DNA of 64,000 bases from Curtobacterium sp. MCBD17_032 (GCF_003234855.1 NZ_QKTO01000003.1:372001-436000), one strand, 5' to 3'; positions 42,821 through 51,538 are shown, numbered from the stretch's first letter. Notes: generated by a model not told the origin, from the sequence alone. Program-made: numbers and translations.

Positions 42821-43798
42821 TCAGGCCTTGACGGAGCCGGCCGCGAGGCCGGACTGCCAGAAGCGCTGGAGGAAGAGGAACGCGACCACGATCGGGATGA
42901 TCGTGAGGAGCGAACCGGTGACGACGAGGTTGTAGATCGGCTCGGCACCGGAGCCGGTGGCCTGCGCGTTCCACTGGTTCAGGCCGACGGTCAGCGGGTA
43001 CCACTTCGGGTCGCTCAGCATGATGAGCGGCAGGAAGTAGTTGTTCCAGGTGGCGACGACCGCGAACAGCAGGACCGTGACGACGCCCGGGGCGAGGAGC
43101 TTCAGCGCGATGGTGAAGAAGATCCGGAACTCGCCGGCGCCGTCCATGCGGGCGGCCTCGATGAGTTCGGTGGGGATCGCCTCGACCGCGTACGTCCAGA
43201 TGAGGTACATGCCGAACGGGCTGATGAGCGACGGCAGGATGATCGCCCACGGGGTGTTCGTCAGGCCGACCTGCGAGAAGAGCAGGAACGTCGGGACGGC
43301 GAGGGCGGTGCCCGGCACGGCGATCGCGCCGAGGACGATCGCGAACACCGCGCGACGGCCCGGGAACTGGAACTTCGCCATGCCGTACCCGGCGACGGTC
43401 GCGAGCAGCGTCGCGCCACCGGCCCCGACGACCACGTACAGCAGCGTGTTGCCGAGCCACTGGACGAAGATGCCGTCGTTGTAGGTGAGCGTGTCGACGA
43501 TGTTCTGCCAGAGGTGGAAGTCGCCGCCGAACCAGAGGCCGAACGTCGACAGGAGCGACGCCTGGGTCTTCGTGCTGTTCACGAGCAGGTAGAACAGCGG
43601 CGCGAACGAGTAGACGACGAAGACGACCATGACCGCGGTGAGCAGGCCGGAGCGCTTCACCTTGCGTCCGTCGACGGGCTGCGCCGCCTTCCGGGAGGCC
43701 CGGGTCCGGCGCGCGCGCGGGTCACCCTGCGTCGTGGTCGCCTCGGTGACCGTGGCCGGTGCGGTCGGGCCGGCGGCGGGCTGCTGCAGCGTGCTCAT
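42821..43798 (-). CDS. CUT1 sugar ABC transporter permease (MalG type)
   Basis: A 325-residue permease with six predicted membrane segments after a long Thr/Ala/basic N-terminal tail. The EAA loop is LIEAARMDGAGEFRIFFTIALKLL. Its ATG overlaps the stop of the partner permease (ATGA). It forms the pore for the galactoside importer; no ATPase gene is in the operon. Confidence 0.92.
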   Translation of the reverse strand: MSTLQQPAAGPTAPATVTEATTTQGDPRARRTRASRKAAQPVDGRKVKRSGLLTAVMVVFVVYSFAPLFYLLVNSTKTQASLLSTFGLWFGGDFHLWQNIVDTLTYNDGIFVQWLGNTLLYVVVGAGGATLLATVAGYGMAKFQFPGRRAVFAIVLGAIAVPGTALAVPTFLLFSQVGLTNTPWAIILPSLISPFGMYLIWTYAVEAIPTELIEAARMDGAGEFRIFFTIALKLLAPGVVTVLLFAVVATWNNYFLPLIMLSDPKWYPLTVGLNQWNAQATGSGAEPIYNLVVTGSLLTIIPIVVAFLFLQRFWQSGLAAGSVKA

Positions 43799-44745
43799 CG
43801 GTTCTCCTGTCGGGTGCCGCGGACCTGCACGACGTAGGCGATGACGGCGGTGATGACACCCATGACGATCGCGACGGTGGCGGAGTAGTTGAACTGCTGC
43901 CCGCTGAAGGACAGCGAGTAGGCGTACATGTTCGGGGTGAAGGCGCTGCCGATGACGTTCGGGGCAAGCGTCTTGAGCAGGTTCGGCTCGTTGAAGAGCT
44001 GGAAGCTGCCGATGATCGAGAAGATCGTGGCGATGACCATCGGACCGCGGAGGGCCGGGAGCTTGATCGAGAAGACCGTGCGCATCGGGCCGGCACCGTC
44101 GAGTTCGGCCGCCTCGTACAGCTCACCGGGGACGGTCCGCAGGGCGGCGTAGAAGATCAGCATGTTGTAGCCGAGGAACTCCCACGTGACCACGTTGCCG
44201 ATCGACGTGAGGACCCAGGTCGGGCTGAACGGCTGGAGCAGGTCGATGCCGAGCGCGTCGTTCGCCGCACCGGTGAGGCCGAACTGGTTGCCGTAGATGA
44301 AGCCCCAGATGAGCGCCGCGACGACGCCCGGGACCGCGTACGGCAGGAACACCGCGATGCGGAAGAACCCGGTGCCCCAGAGGCGCGCGCTGTCGAGCGC
44401 GAGGGCGGCGACGAGGGCGAGACCGAGCATGATCGGCACCTGCACGACCAGGAAGATGGCGACCCGACCGAACCCGGACCAGAACTTGGCGTCCTGGAAG
44501 AGCTGGACGTAGTTCGCGAACCAGACGAACTGGTTGCCACCGATGAGCTGGTCGCGGAACAGGCTGAGCCAGAGCGCGTAGCCGATCGGGACGATGAGCA
44601 TGAGGACGAGGACGGCGACGAACGGGCCGACGAAGAGCCATCCGGTCATGCGGCCGCGGGGCTTCCCGCGGCGACGGGGAGCGGGAGCAGTGCCCGCGCT
44701 CCGTCGCGGCGCGGCCTCGGGGCTCCGCGCGGTGAGCGTGCTCAT
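43795..44745 (-). CDS. CUT1 sugar ABC transporter permease (MalF type)
   Basis: A 316-residue permease and the first gene of the galactoside operon. A basic tail (RRRGKPRGRMTG) precedes six membrane segments. The EAA loop is LYEAAELDGAGPMRTVFSIKLP. The ATG at 44743-44745 was chosen; AAGGAGTCAC precedes it. Two LacI-type palindromes lie 90-140 bp upstream, shared with the divergent repressor gene. Confidence 0.92.
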   Translation of the reverse strand: MSTLTARSPEAAPRRSAGTAPAPRRRGKPRGRMTGWLFVGPFVAVLVLMLIVPIGYALWLSLFRDQLIGGNQFVWFANYVQLFQDAKFWSGFGRVAIFLVVQVPIMLGLALVAALALDSARLWGTGFFRIAVFLPYAVPGVVAALIWGFIYGNQFGLTGAANDALGIDLLQPFSPTWVLTSIGNVVTWEFLGYNMLIFYAALRTVPGELYEAAELDGAGPMRTVFSIKLPALRGPMVIATIFSIIGSFQLFNEPNLLKTLAPNVIGSAFTPNMYAYSLSFSGQQFNYSATVAIVMGVITAVIAYVVQVRGTRQENR

Positions 44746-44833
44746 GTGACTCCTTCGTCGTGTCCTGCGAGCCGTCGGTGCGGACGCCGGCCGGCTGCTG
44801 TGCTGGCACGACTCCGTGCCACGGTGACCGACC

Positions 44834-44851
44834 GATGTTGACGTCAACATC
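44834..44851. promoter_or_regulatory. LacI-type operator of galactoside operon (perfect)
   Basis: An 18-bp perfect palindrome GATGTTGACGTCAACATC in the divergent intergenic region between the importer operon and its LacI gene. It differs clearly from the GTGAGCGCTCAC sites, so a different repressor should bind. Confidence 0.8.
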
Positions 44852-44869
44852 GAACGGCCCGACCATAGC

Positions 44870-44885
44870 ATGGCAACGTCAACAT
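44870..44885. promoter_or_regulatory. Second LacI-type operator (one diverged half)
   Basis: ATGGCAACGTCAACAT matches the central 16 bp of the perfect site with three differences, all in the left half. Its centre is 35 bp from the other. It is nearer to the LacI gene, so it may mediate autoregulation. Confidence 0.6.
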
Positions 44886-44951
44886 GCACTAGCGTTCGCA
44901 GCACCGGTCGCGCACGGACGCCGACCTCGGACGTCCGTACGAAGGGGGCGC

Positions 44952-45995
44952 GTGACCATCTCGACCACCACCGACCCCGCGGCCGCTCCCCGCCGGGCAC
45001 CGTCGCTCTCCGCCGTGGCGGAGGCCGCCGGCGTCTCCATGCAGACCGTCTCCCGCGTCGCCCGCGGCTTCGACAACGTCAGCCCCGAGACCCGGACCCG
45101 CGTCCAGCAGGCGATGGCCGAGCTCGGGTACCGCCCGAACCGGGCCGCCCGTGCGCTGCGCTCCGGGCGCTTCCGGACCATCGGCGTGATCATGTTCACG
45201 CTGGCGTCGTTCGGCAACATGCGCACGCTCGAGGCCATCGCCGACGCCGCGGGCGCCGCCGACTTCACGATCACGCTGCTGCCGATGGCGTCCCGGACCG
45301 AGGAGGGCGTCCGCAGCGCGTTCTCCCGCCTGCACGAACAGGCCGTCGACGGCGTCGTCATCATCATCGAGTCGCACGTCATCGACACCGCCGAGGTCGC
45401 CCTGCCCGACGGCGTGCCCATGGTGGTCGTCGACTCGACCGGCACCACCGACCACCCGGCGATCGACACCGACCAGGCCGAGGGCGCTCGGCTCGCCACG
45501 CAACACCTGCTCGACCTCGGGCACGAGACCGTCTGGCACGTCTCCGGTCCGGCGTCGTCGTACTCGGCCGCACGGCGCCAGGCAGCGTGGGCGGCGACGC
45601 TGACGGGGGCAGGACGCCCGGTCCCCCCGGTGTTCGAGGGTGACTGGAACACCTCCTCCGGCTACCGCGCCGGGCTGTCGATCGCGGCCCGCCCGGAGAT
45701 CACGGCGGTGTTCGCGGCGAACGACCAGACCGCGCTCGGGGTGCTCCGGGCCTGCCACGAACTCGGCCGTCCGGTGCCGTCGACGCTCAGCGTGGTGGGG
45801 TTCGACGACTCCCCCGAGTCCGACTCGTTCTGGCCACCGCTCACCACCGTGCACCAGTCCTTCGACGAGGTCGGTCGTCGCGCCGTCGCCACCCTGCTCA
45901 CCCAGATCGCGGGCGGAGCGGTCACGGCGGCGACGGACCTGGTGCCGGTGCGGCTCGTCGAGCGCGCGAGCACGGCGGCGCCGCCCGCGCGCTGA
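44952..45995 (+). CDS. LacI family repressor of the galactoside operon
   Basis: A 347-residue regulator. The DNA-binding domain (SLSAVAEAAGVSMQTVSRVA, RPNRAARALRSG) lies at about residues 18-72; the sensor domain ends VFAANDQTALGVLRAC and SVVGFDDSPESDSFWPPLTTVHQ. It starts at GTG after GAAGGGGGC. It is divergent from the CUT1-GH35 operon and separated from it by two related palindromes. The likely inducer is a galactoside or galactose (inference). Confidence 0.9.
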   Translation: MTISTTTDPAAAPRRAPSLSAVAEAAGVSMQTVSRVARGFDNVSPETRTRVQQAMAELGYRPNRAARALRSGRFRTIGVIMFTLASFGNMRTLEAIADAAGAADFTITLLPMASRTEEGVRSAFSRLHEQAVDGVVIIIESHVIDTAEVALPDGVPMVVVDSTGTTDHPAIDTDQAEGARLATQHLLDLGHETVWHVSGPASSYSAARRQAAWAATLTGAGRPVPPVFEGDWNTSSGYRAGLSIAARPEITAVFAANDQTALGVLRACHELGRPVPSTLSVVGFDDSPESDSFWPPLTTVHQSFDEVGRRAVATLLTQIAGGAVTAATDLVPVRLVERASTAAPPAR

Positions 45996-46012
45996 GCCCC
46001 GGCGGCCGCGCC

Positions 46013-46383
46013 GCGGCCGCGCCGAGGCTCGGCCCGGCGGACGGAATCCGCCTCGCAGACGCCGAGCCGTGTCCGCCCAGGCGAGCCTCGCCGCACGGGA
46101 GGCGCGGGGCTCGCCCGGCACGCGCCTCCCGGCCCGCCACCGCCGCCGCGGCGGCCGCGCCGAGGCTCGGCCCGGCGGACGGAATCCGCCTCGCAGACGC
46201 CGAGCCGTGTCCGCCCAGGCGAGCCTCGCCGCACGGGAGGCGCGGGGCCAGCCCGGCACGCGCCTCCCGTCCGACCACCGGCCCGCCACCGCCGCCGCGG
46301 CGGCCGCGCCGAGGCTCGGCCCGGCGGACCGAATCCGCCTCGCAGACGCCGAGCCGTGTCCGCCCAGGCGAGCCTCGCCGGAC
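46013..46383. repeat. Tandem array of about 140-bp repeats (2.5 copies)
   Basis: Copies begin at 46013, 46151 and 46300 with GCGGCCGCGCCGAGGCTCGG. Copy 1 is 138 bp, copy 2 is 149 bp with an insertion near its end, and copy 3 breaks off near 46383. They are nearly identical over 80 bp or more. Each contains small palindromes (GGCGAGCCTCGCC-like, GGCGGA/TCCGCC), and the first two contain an 11-bp CGGGAGGCGCG/CGCGCCTCCCG stem. The array fills the 495-bp gap between convergent LacI and GH51 genes; no believable gene is present. The function is unknown. Confidence 0.85.
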
Positions 46384-46418
46384 GGGCGGCGGCCGCGCGG
46401 CCAGCCCGGACACGAGGA

Positions 46419-46444
46419 ACGCCGGGCCCCGAGGGGCCCGGCGT
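46419..46444. terminator. Hairpin terminator before GH51 stop
   Basis: An 11-bp perfect stem, 46419-46429 with 46434-46444 (ACGCCGGGCCC arm), 4-nt loop, between the repeat array and the convergent end of the GH51 gene. Confidence 0.7.
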
Positions 46445-46490
46445 CCTCTGCTCACTCGGCGCCCGCCGCGTGCAGCGTGCGCCGAGGCGT

Positions 46491-47993
46491 TCAACCGATC
46501 GAGATCGCCGTCCAGGAGACGGGCGGGAGCTCGATCGTGATCGTGTCGCCCTCGCGGCGGACGGACTCGTTCGTCTTCAGGCCGACGCGGGCGGTGTCCG
46601 TCAGGTCGTTCACGGCGTGCAGGTCGTCGTCCCAGATGCCCTCGGCGTGCACGTCGCCTTCGACGGACAGGCCGGCGAGGTCGATCGTCACCGTGGTGCT
46701 CTCGGTCTGGTGGCGGTTGACGAGGAACACCGCGGCCTTGCCGTCCTCGACCGTGGCGGCGGAGTCGACGACCGGGACGGTGCCGTGCTTGCCGCCGTCG
46801 ACGGTGTCACCCGAGGCCACGACGTTGAGCGACGTGCCGTGGGCCAGACGCGAGGTGACCGAGAACGGGAAGAACGTGGTCTGCCGCCAGGCCTCGCCAC
46901 CGGGCTCGGTCATGATCGGGCCGATGACGTTGACGAGCTGCGCGATCGACGCGGACGCGACGCGGTCGGCGTGCCGGAGGAGCGAGATGAGCAGCCCGCC
47001 GAGCACGACGGCGTCGGCGACGGTGTAGACGTCCTCGAGCAGGCGCGGGGCGACCGGCCAGTCCTCGAGCGTGAAGGTCTTCGCCTTCTCCTCCCACTTC
47101 GTGATCGACCAGACGTTCCACTCGTCGAACGAGATGTCGATGCGCTTGTCGGACTTCTTGTGCGCCTGCACGTGGTCCGCCGCGGTGGTGACCGTCTTGA
47201 TGAAGTGGTCCATGTTGGCGCCGGACGCGAGGAACGAGGTGAGGTCGTCGTCCTCCTCGTAGTACGCGTGGGCCGAGATGTAGTCGACGTCCTCGTAGGC
47301 GTGCTCGAGGACGGTGCGCTCCCACTCGCCGAACGTGGGCATCGAGGCGCCCGACGACCCGCACGCCACCAGTTCCAGACCAGGCTGGATCTGCCGCATG
47401 GCCTTGGCGGTCATCGCGGCGAGCTTGCCGTAGTCCTCGGCGTTCTTGTGGCCGAGCTGCCACGGTCCGTCCATCTCGTTGCCGAGGCACCACATCGTGA
47501 TGCCGAACGGCTCGTCCTTGCCGTTCGCCCGGCGCTGTTCGGACAGGGCCGTCCCACCGGGGATGTTCGCGTACTCGAGGAGTTCGATCGCCTCGGCGGT
47601 GCCGCGGGTGCCGAGGTTCACCGCGAGCATCAGCTCGGAACCGACCGAGTCGAGCCACTGCTGGAACTCGTGCAGGCCGACCTCGTTCGTCTCGGTCGAG
47701 TGCCAGGCCAGGTCGAGGCGGCGAGGGCGCTGGTCGACAGGGCCGACGCCGTCCTCCCACTTGTAGCCGGAGACGAAGTTGCCGCCCGGGTAGCGGATCG
47801 TGGTGACGCCGAGCTCCTTCACCAGCTCGATGACGTCCTTGCGGAAGCCGTGCTCGTCCGCGGACTCGTGCGCGGGCTCGTGGATGCCGTCGTAGACGTG
47901 CCGCCCGAGGTGCTCGACGAACCCGCCGAACAGTCGGCGCCGCACCGGGCCCACCGTGAACGCGGAATCGAGGACGAGGTGTGTGCGGGGCAT
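46491..47993 (-). CDS. abfA: GH51 alpha-L-arabinofuranosidase
   Basis: A 500-residue intracellular retaining enzyme that removes alpha-L-arabinofuranose from arabino-oligosaccharides. Landmarks are RRLFGGFVEHLGRHVYDG, TTIRYPGGNFVSGYKWEDGVGP, the acid/base Glu in MWCLGNEMDGPWQ and the nucleophile Glu in ISFDEWNVW. The length is typical and there is no signal peptide. It is divergent from a CUT1 importer across a region with two GTGAGCGCTCAC operators. Its product, free arabinose, feeds araBDA. Confidence 0.95.
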   Translation of the reverse strand: MPRTHLVLDSAFTVGPVRRRLFGGFVEHLGRHVYDGIHEPAHESADEHGFRKDVIELVKELGVTTIRYPGGNFVSGYKWEDGVGPVDQRPRRLDLAWHSTETNEVGLHEFQQWLDSVGSELMLAVNLGTRGTAEAIELLEYANIPGGTALSEQRRANGKDEPFGITMWCLGNEMDGPWQLGHKNAEDYGKLAAMTAKAMRQIQPGLELVACGSSGASMPTFGEWERTVLEHAYEDVDYISAHAYYEEDDDLTSFLASGANMDHFIKTVTTAADHVQAHKKSDKRIDISFDEWNVWSITKWEEKAKTFTLEDWPVAPRLLEDVYTVADAVVLGGLLISLLRHADRVASASIAQLVNVIGPIMTEPGGEAWRQTTFFPFSVTSRLAHGTSLNVVASGDTVDGGKHGTVPVVDSAATVEDGKAAVFLVNRHQTESTTVTIDLAGLSVEGDVHAEGIWDDDLHAVNDLTDTARVGLKTNESVRREGDTITIELPPVSWTAISIG

Positions 47994-48052
47994 GGGTGAT
48001 CTCCTTCGATCAGGCTGTGCGTCGAGCAGTTGTGTTCCGCGGCGTCACGGAA

Positions 48053-48064
48053 GTGAGCGCTCAC
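48053..48064. promoter_or_regulatory. LacI-type operator upstream of abfA
   Basis: A perfect GTGAGCGCTCAC, 60 bp upstream of the GH51 start on the minus strand; identical to the araBDA and chvE sites. Confidence 0.88.
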
Positions 48065-48133
48065 CTGAAGGAAACGCTATCGGGTGTCGACACGGGACGG
48101 AAGGGCTGGCGCACCCGTCGGCGCGGCGCTAAT

Positions 48134-48145
48134 GTGAGCGCTCAC
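48134..48145. promoter_or_regulatory. LacI-type operator upstream of arabino-oligosaccharide importer
   Basis: A perfect GTGAGCGCTCAC, 82 bp upstream of the binding-protein start and 81 bp from the partner site. A GCTAAT hexamer just before it could be the -10. Confidence 0.88.
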
Positions 48146-48227
48146 GGGGCACCGACGCCCCGAGAACGGGACAGCACTCCTCCCCCGGATGACGTCCCGC
48201 TTCGGCCCGTCCCGATGGAGTGATGCC

Positions 48228-49589
48228 ATGCCGAACCGTCCAGTCCCGCCACCCCGCGGGTCCGCGTTCACCCGCAGGAGCCTGCTCGCCGCCGGAGCCG
48301 CGGCCGCCACCGTGCTGCCGCTCGCCGCCTGCGCGAGCCCCCTCTCCGCCGGTCTCGCCGGGACCCCGCTCGCCCCCGAGACGCTCGTGTTCTGGAACCT
48401 CTTCGGCGGTGGCGACGGCGTCCGCATGAAGGCCATGGAAGACGGGTACGCGAAGCAGCACGGCGGCTCCTCCGCCCTGCAGGCGACCACGTTCGCCTGG
48501 GGCAACCCGTACTACTCGAAGGTCACTCTGGCCACCGTCGGCAACAAGCCGCCGGACGTGGCGATCGCGCACCTCACCCGCGCGAAGCCGCTCTGGGACG
48601 GCGACCTGCTCGACCCGATCACCGCGGACGACCTGGCGAGCGTCGGACTCAAGGCGAGCGACTTCAACCAGAAGGCGTGGACGGCGCAGAAGACCGACGG
48701 CAACAACATCGCGATCCCCCTCGACACGCACCCGTTCGTGCTGTTCTACAACGTCGAGGTCTGCCGCAAGGCCGGTCTGCTCGACAGCGACGACCAGCTC
48801 ACGAACCTGGACGGGATGGAGAACTTCGAGCGTGCCCTCGCCGCGGTGTCGAAGGTCACCGGCGGCAACGCGCTGAACGTCGCGAACGTCGTCCCCGAGA
48901 CCGCCACGCCGTGGCGCTTCTTCTGGACGATGTACAACCAGATCGAGGGCGCCACCCCGTTCATCAGCGACGGCGGCGCGAAGCTCACCGTCAACGAGGA
49001 CGCCTACAACGAGGTCACGAGCCGCACGCAGAAGTGGGTGAAGGAGGGCTGGATGAACAAGGCCCTCGACTACGCCACCGCGCAGTCGCTCATGTTCGAC
49101 GGCAAGGCCGGCTTCTTCATGCAGGGCGAGTGGGAGATCAGCACCGCCCAGTCGATCAAGGGGCTCGAGTTCGGCATGGCGCCGATCCCGCAGCTCTACG
49201 ACAAGCCCGCCACGCAGGCCGACGCGCACACCTTCATCCTGCCGAAGAAGGACCGCACGCCCGAGCAGCGCAAGCAGCACATGCTCTTCATCAAGCAGAT
49301 GCTCGAGCAGAGCCTGACATGGGCAGAGGGCGGGCACGTCCCCGCGTACATGCCGACGTTCGAGAGCACCGCGTACCGGGAGCTCACGCCGCAGTCGAAC
49401 TACGCGGCCGCTGCCGAGACGGCGGTCTTCGACGACGCTGCCTGGTACGGCGGGTCCGGATCGACCTTCGAGGGCACCGTGGGCGCCCAGTTGGCCCTCG
49501 TGCAGCAGGGCAGCTCGTCCCCCGCACAGGCCCTCAGCGCGATCAAGAGCCAGCTGGCGACGTACCTCAACACCCCGAGCCCGCTGTGA
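48228..49589 (+). CDS. CUT1 sugar ABC transporter substrate-binding lipoprotein (arabino-oligosaccharide type)
   Basis: A 453-residue solute-binding protein. A twin-arginine leader (FTRRSLLAAGAAAATVLPLAAC) carries a lipobox with Cys35, so Tat export and lipid anchoring are likely. The mature part has LVFWNLFGGGDGVRMKAM, DTHPFVLFYN and MQGEWEIS. The ATG at 48228 was preferred over one 13 codons upstream because GGAG lies 8 bp before it. Divergence from GH51 and the shared operators suggest arabino-oligosaccharides as ligand (inference). Confidence 0.9.
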   Translation: MPNRPVPPPRGSAFTRRSLLAAGAAAATVLPLAACASPLSAGLAGTPLAPETLVFWNLFGGGDGVRMKAMEDGYAKQHGGSSALQATTFAWGNPYYSKVTLATVGNKPPDVAIAHLTRAKPLWDGDLLDPITADDLASVGLKASDFNQKAWTAQKTDGNNIAIPLDTHPFVLFYNVEVCRKAGLLDSDDQLTNLDGMENFERALAAVSKVTGGNALNVANVVPETATPWRFFWTMYNQIEGATPFISDGGAKLTVNEDAYNEVTSRTQKWVKEGWMNKALDYATAQSLMFDGKAGFFMQGEWEISTAQSIKGLEFGMAPIPQLYDKPATQADAHTFILPKKDRTPEQRKQHMLFIKQMLEQSLTWAEGGHVPAYMPTFESTAYRELTPQSNYAAAAETAVFDDAAWYGGSGSTFEGTVGAQLALVQQGSSSPAQALSAIKSQLATYLNTPSPL

Positions 49590-49643
49590 CCGGGCACGTG
49601 CACACCACGAACGACGTGAACACCGCGCGAAAGGCACGATGAC

Positions 49644-50609
49644 GTGACCACAGCACCAGTCCTCGACCGGCCGACGGACGCGACCCTCGCGCCTCGGCCG
49701 CGCCGCTCCTACCGGACCAGCATCAGCAGCGGTCAGGGCCGCAGCGGATGGCTGTTCCTCGCCCCCTTCGGCCTGTTCTACGCGGCCTTCCTGCTCGGAC
49801 CGACGATCTGGATGATCGTCACGAGCTTCTTCAACACCTCGACCGTGCGGACCGGACTCGGGAGCTTCGCCGGGTTCGCGAACTACGCCGAGATGCTCGG
49901 GCGCAGCGACTTCTGGTCCTCGCTCTGGCACACGCTGCAGTTCACCCTGTACACGACGCCGCCGCTGGTGATCCTGGCGTTCGTCTTCGCGGTGCTGACG
50001 AACCGGATGAACAAGGGCCAGTGGTTCTTCCGCCTGGCGTTCTTCCTGCCGTTCATCCTGCCGTCGGCGACGATCTCGCTCATCTGGGTGTTCATCTTCA
50101 CGCCGAGCACCGGCCTCTGGGCGAGCCTGCAGACCGCACTCGGCATGACCCCGGGGTCGGGCATGCTCTCCAGCCCGAACACCGCGATGATCGGCGTCGC
50201 GATCGCCACGGTCTGGTGGACCCTCGGCTTCAACTTCGTGCTGTACCTGGCCGGCCTGCAGGAGATCCCGCGTGAGCTGTACGAGGCGGCAGCGGTCGAC
50301 GGCGCCTCGAACTGGCAGCAGATCAAGTCCATCACGCTGCCGCTGCTCGGCCGCACGACGACGCTGGTCATCCTGCTGCAGATCATCGCGAGCCTGAAGA
50401 TCTTCGACCAGGTGTACCTCATGACGAACGGCGGCCCGGGCATCTCGACCCAGGTCTCGCTGCAGCTCATCACCGGCGTCGGCTTCACCGACAACCGGCT
50501 GGGCGCAGCCTCCGCAGCGTCCGTCCTCTTGTTCATCGTGATCGTCGCGATCGCGGTCATCCGGCAGCTCGTCGAGCGCGCTGCCGCCAAGCGTGAGATC
50601 GGGGCCTGA
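49644..50609 (+). CDS. CUT1 sugar ABC transporter permease (MalF type)
   Basis: A 321-residue permease beginning at GTG after GAAAGGCACG. It has six predicted membrane segments. The EAA loop is LYEAAAVDGASNWQQIKSITLPLL; the region MTNGGPGISTQV is also typical. It lies between the binding protein and the second permease. Confidence 0.92.
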   Translation: MTTAPVLDRPTDATLAPRPRRSYRTSISSGQGRSGWLFLAPFGLFYAAFLLGPTIWMIVTSFFNTSTVRTGLGSFAGFANYAEMLGRSDFWSSLWHTLQFTLYTTPPLVILAFVFAVLTNRMNKGQWFFRLAFFLPFILPSATISLIWVFIFTPSTGLWASLQTALGMTPGSGMLSSPNTAMIGVAIATVWWTLGFNFVLYLAGLQEIPRELYEAAAVDGASNWQQIKSITLPLLGRTTTLVILLQIIASLKIFDQVYLMTNGGPGISTQVSLQLITGVGFTDNRLGAASAASVLLFIVIVAIAVIRQLVERAAAKREIGA

Positions 50610-50610
50610 G

Positions 50611-51525
50611 ATGACCACCACCGAGAGCATCACCACCGGCCGCGCCAAGCTCCGCACCGGCGTCTCCTCGGCCGCCCCCACGAGCGCCGCGAAGATCGGC
50701 GTCTCCGGCAGGGGCTTCACGATCGCGTCGGGCGTCGTCCTCACGGTGTTCGCGATCATCTGGCTCATCCCGAGCCTGTTCGCGCTCAAGACGTCCCTGT
50801 CGGACAACGGGGTCGCCGCACTCGGTGCGGGCGCGATCCTGTCCGACTGGAACCCGACGCTGCACTCGTACTCGTCCCTGTTCCAGTCCGGGGACATCTG
50901 GAACTGGTACTTGGCCAGCGGCATCACGAGCGTCATCACCGCGGTGCTCACGGTGCTGTTCGCCTCGATGGCGGCCTTCGCGCTGTCCCGGCTCGTGTTC
51001 CGCGGCCGCAACGTGGCGTTCCTGCTCATCATCCTGGGCATCATGATCCCGACGCAGGTCCTGATCATCCCGATCTTCCAGGAGCTCAACGCGGTCGGCC
51101 TGCTGAACACCTACTGGTCGGTGATCTTCCCGCAGGTCCCGGCGGTGATCGCGGTGTTCATCTTCAAGCAGTTCTTCGACGGCATCCCGAAGGAGCTCGA
51201 GGAGGCGGCACGCATCGACGGTGCCGGCATCTGGAAGGTCTACTGGTCGGTCATCCTGCCGCTGTCGCGTCCGGTGATCGCCGCGGTGACGATCCTGACC
51301 TTCGTCGGGGTGTGGAACAACCTGCTGCTGCCCCTGTTCGTGCTGTCGAACCCGGACCTCATGACGATCCCGGTCGGGCTCGCCACGGTCCAGGGCAGCT
51401 TCGGTCAGCGGTACGCCGACATCCAGGCGGGCGCGCTCCTCGCGGCGCTGCCGCTCATCGTCCTGTACCTGGTCTTCCAGCGACAGATCGTCGAGGGCGT
51501 CACGGGGTCCGGTCTGAAGGGCTAG
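50611..51525 (+). CDS. CUT1 sugar ABC transporter permease (MalG type)
   Basis: A 304-residue partner permease starting one base after the previous stop. The EAA loop is LEEAARIDGAGIWKVYWSVILPLS, with six membrane segments. It is the last gene of the arabino-oligosaccharide importer, followed 13 bp later by a strong hairpin terminator. No ATPase gene is present. Confidence 0.92.
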   Translation: MTTTESITTGRAKLRTGVSSAAPTSAAKIGVSGRGFTIASGVVLTVFAIIWLIPSLFALKTSLSDNGVAALGAGAILSDWNPTLHSYSSLFQSGDIWNWYLASGITSVITAVLTVLFASMAAFALSRLVFRGRNVAFLLIILGIMIPTQVLIIPIFQELNAVGLLNTYWSVIFPQVPAVIAVFIFKQFFDGIPKELEEAARIDGAGIWKVYWSVILPLSRPVIAAVTILTFVGVWNNLLLPLFVLSNPDLMTIPVGLATVQGSFGQRYADIQAGALLAALPLIVLYLVFQRQIVEGVTGSGLKG

Positions 51526-51538
51526 GTCCGGACCGGTT

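Noticed and set aside
46013-46383. Repeat array considered as a CRISPR
   Set aside because: Units of about 140 bp are contiguous with no unique spacers and no cas genes are nearby.
45995-46490. Arg/Ala-rich frames running through the 140-bp repeats on both strands
   Set aside because: Their repeats arise from the DNA duplication; no start signals or family features.
48129-51110. A minus-strand open frame of 993 codons across the arabino-oligosaccharide importer
   Set aside because: Low-complexity composition, antisense to three recognisable transporter genes, no ribosome site.
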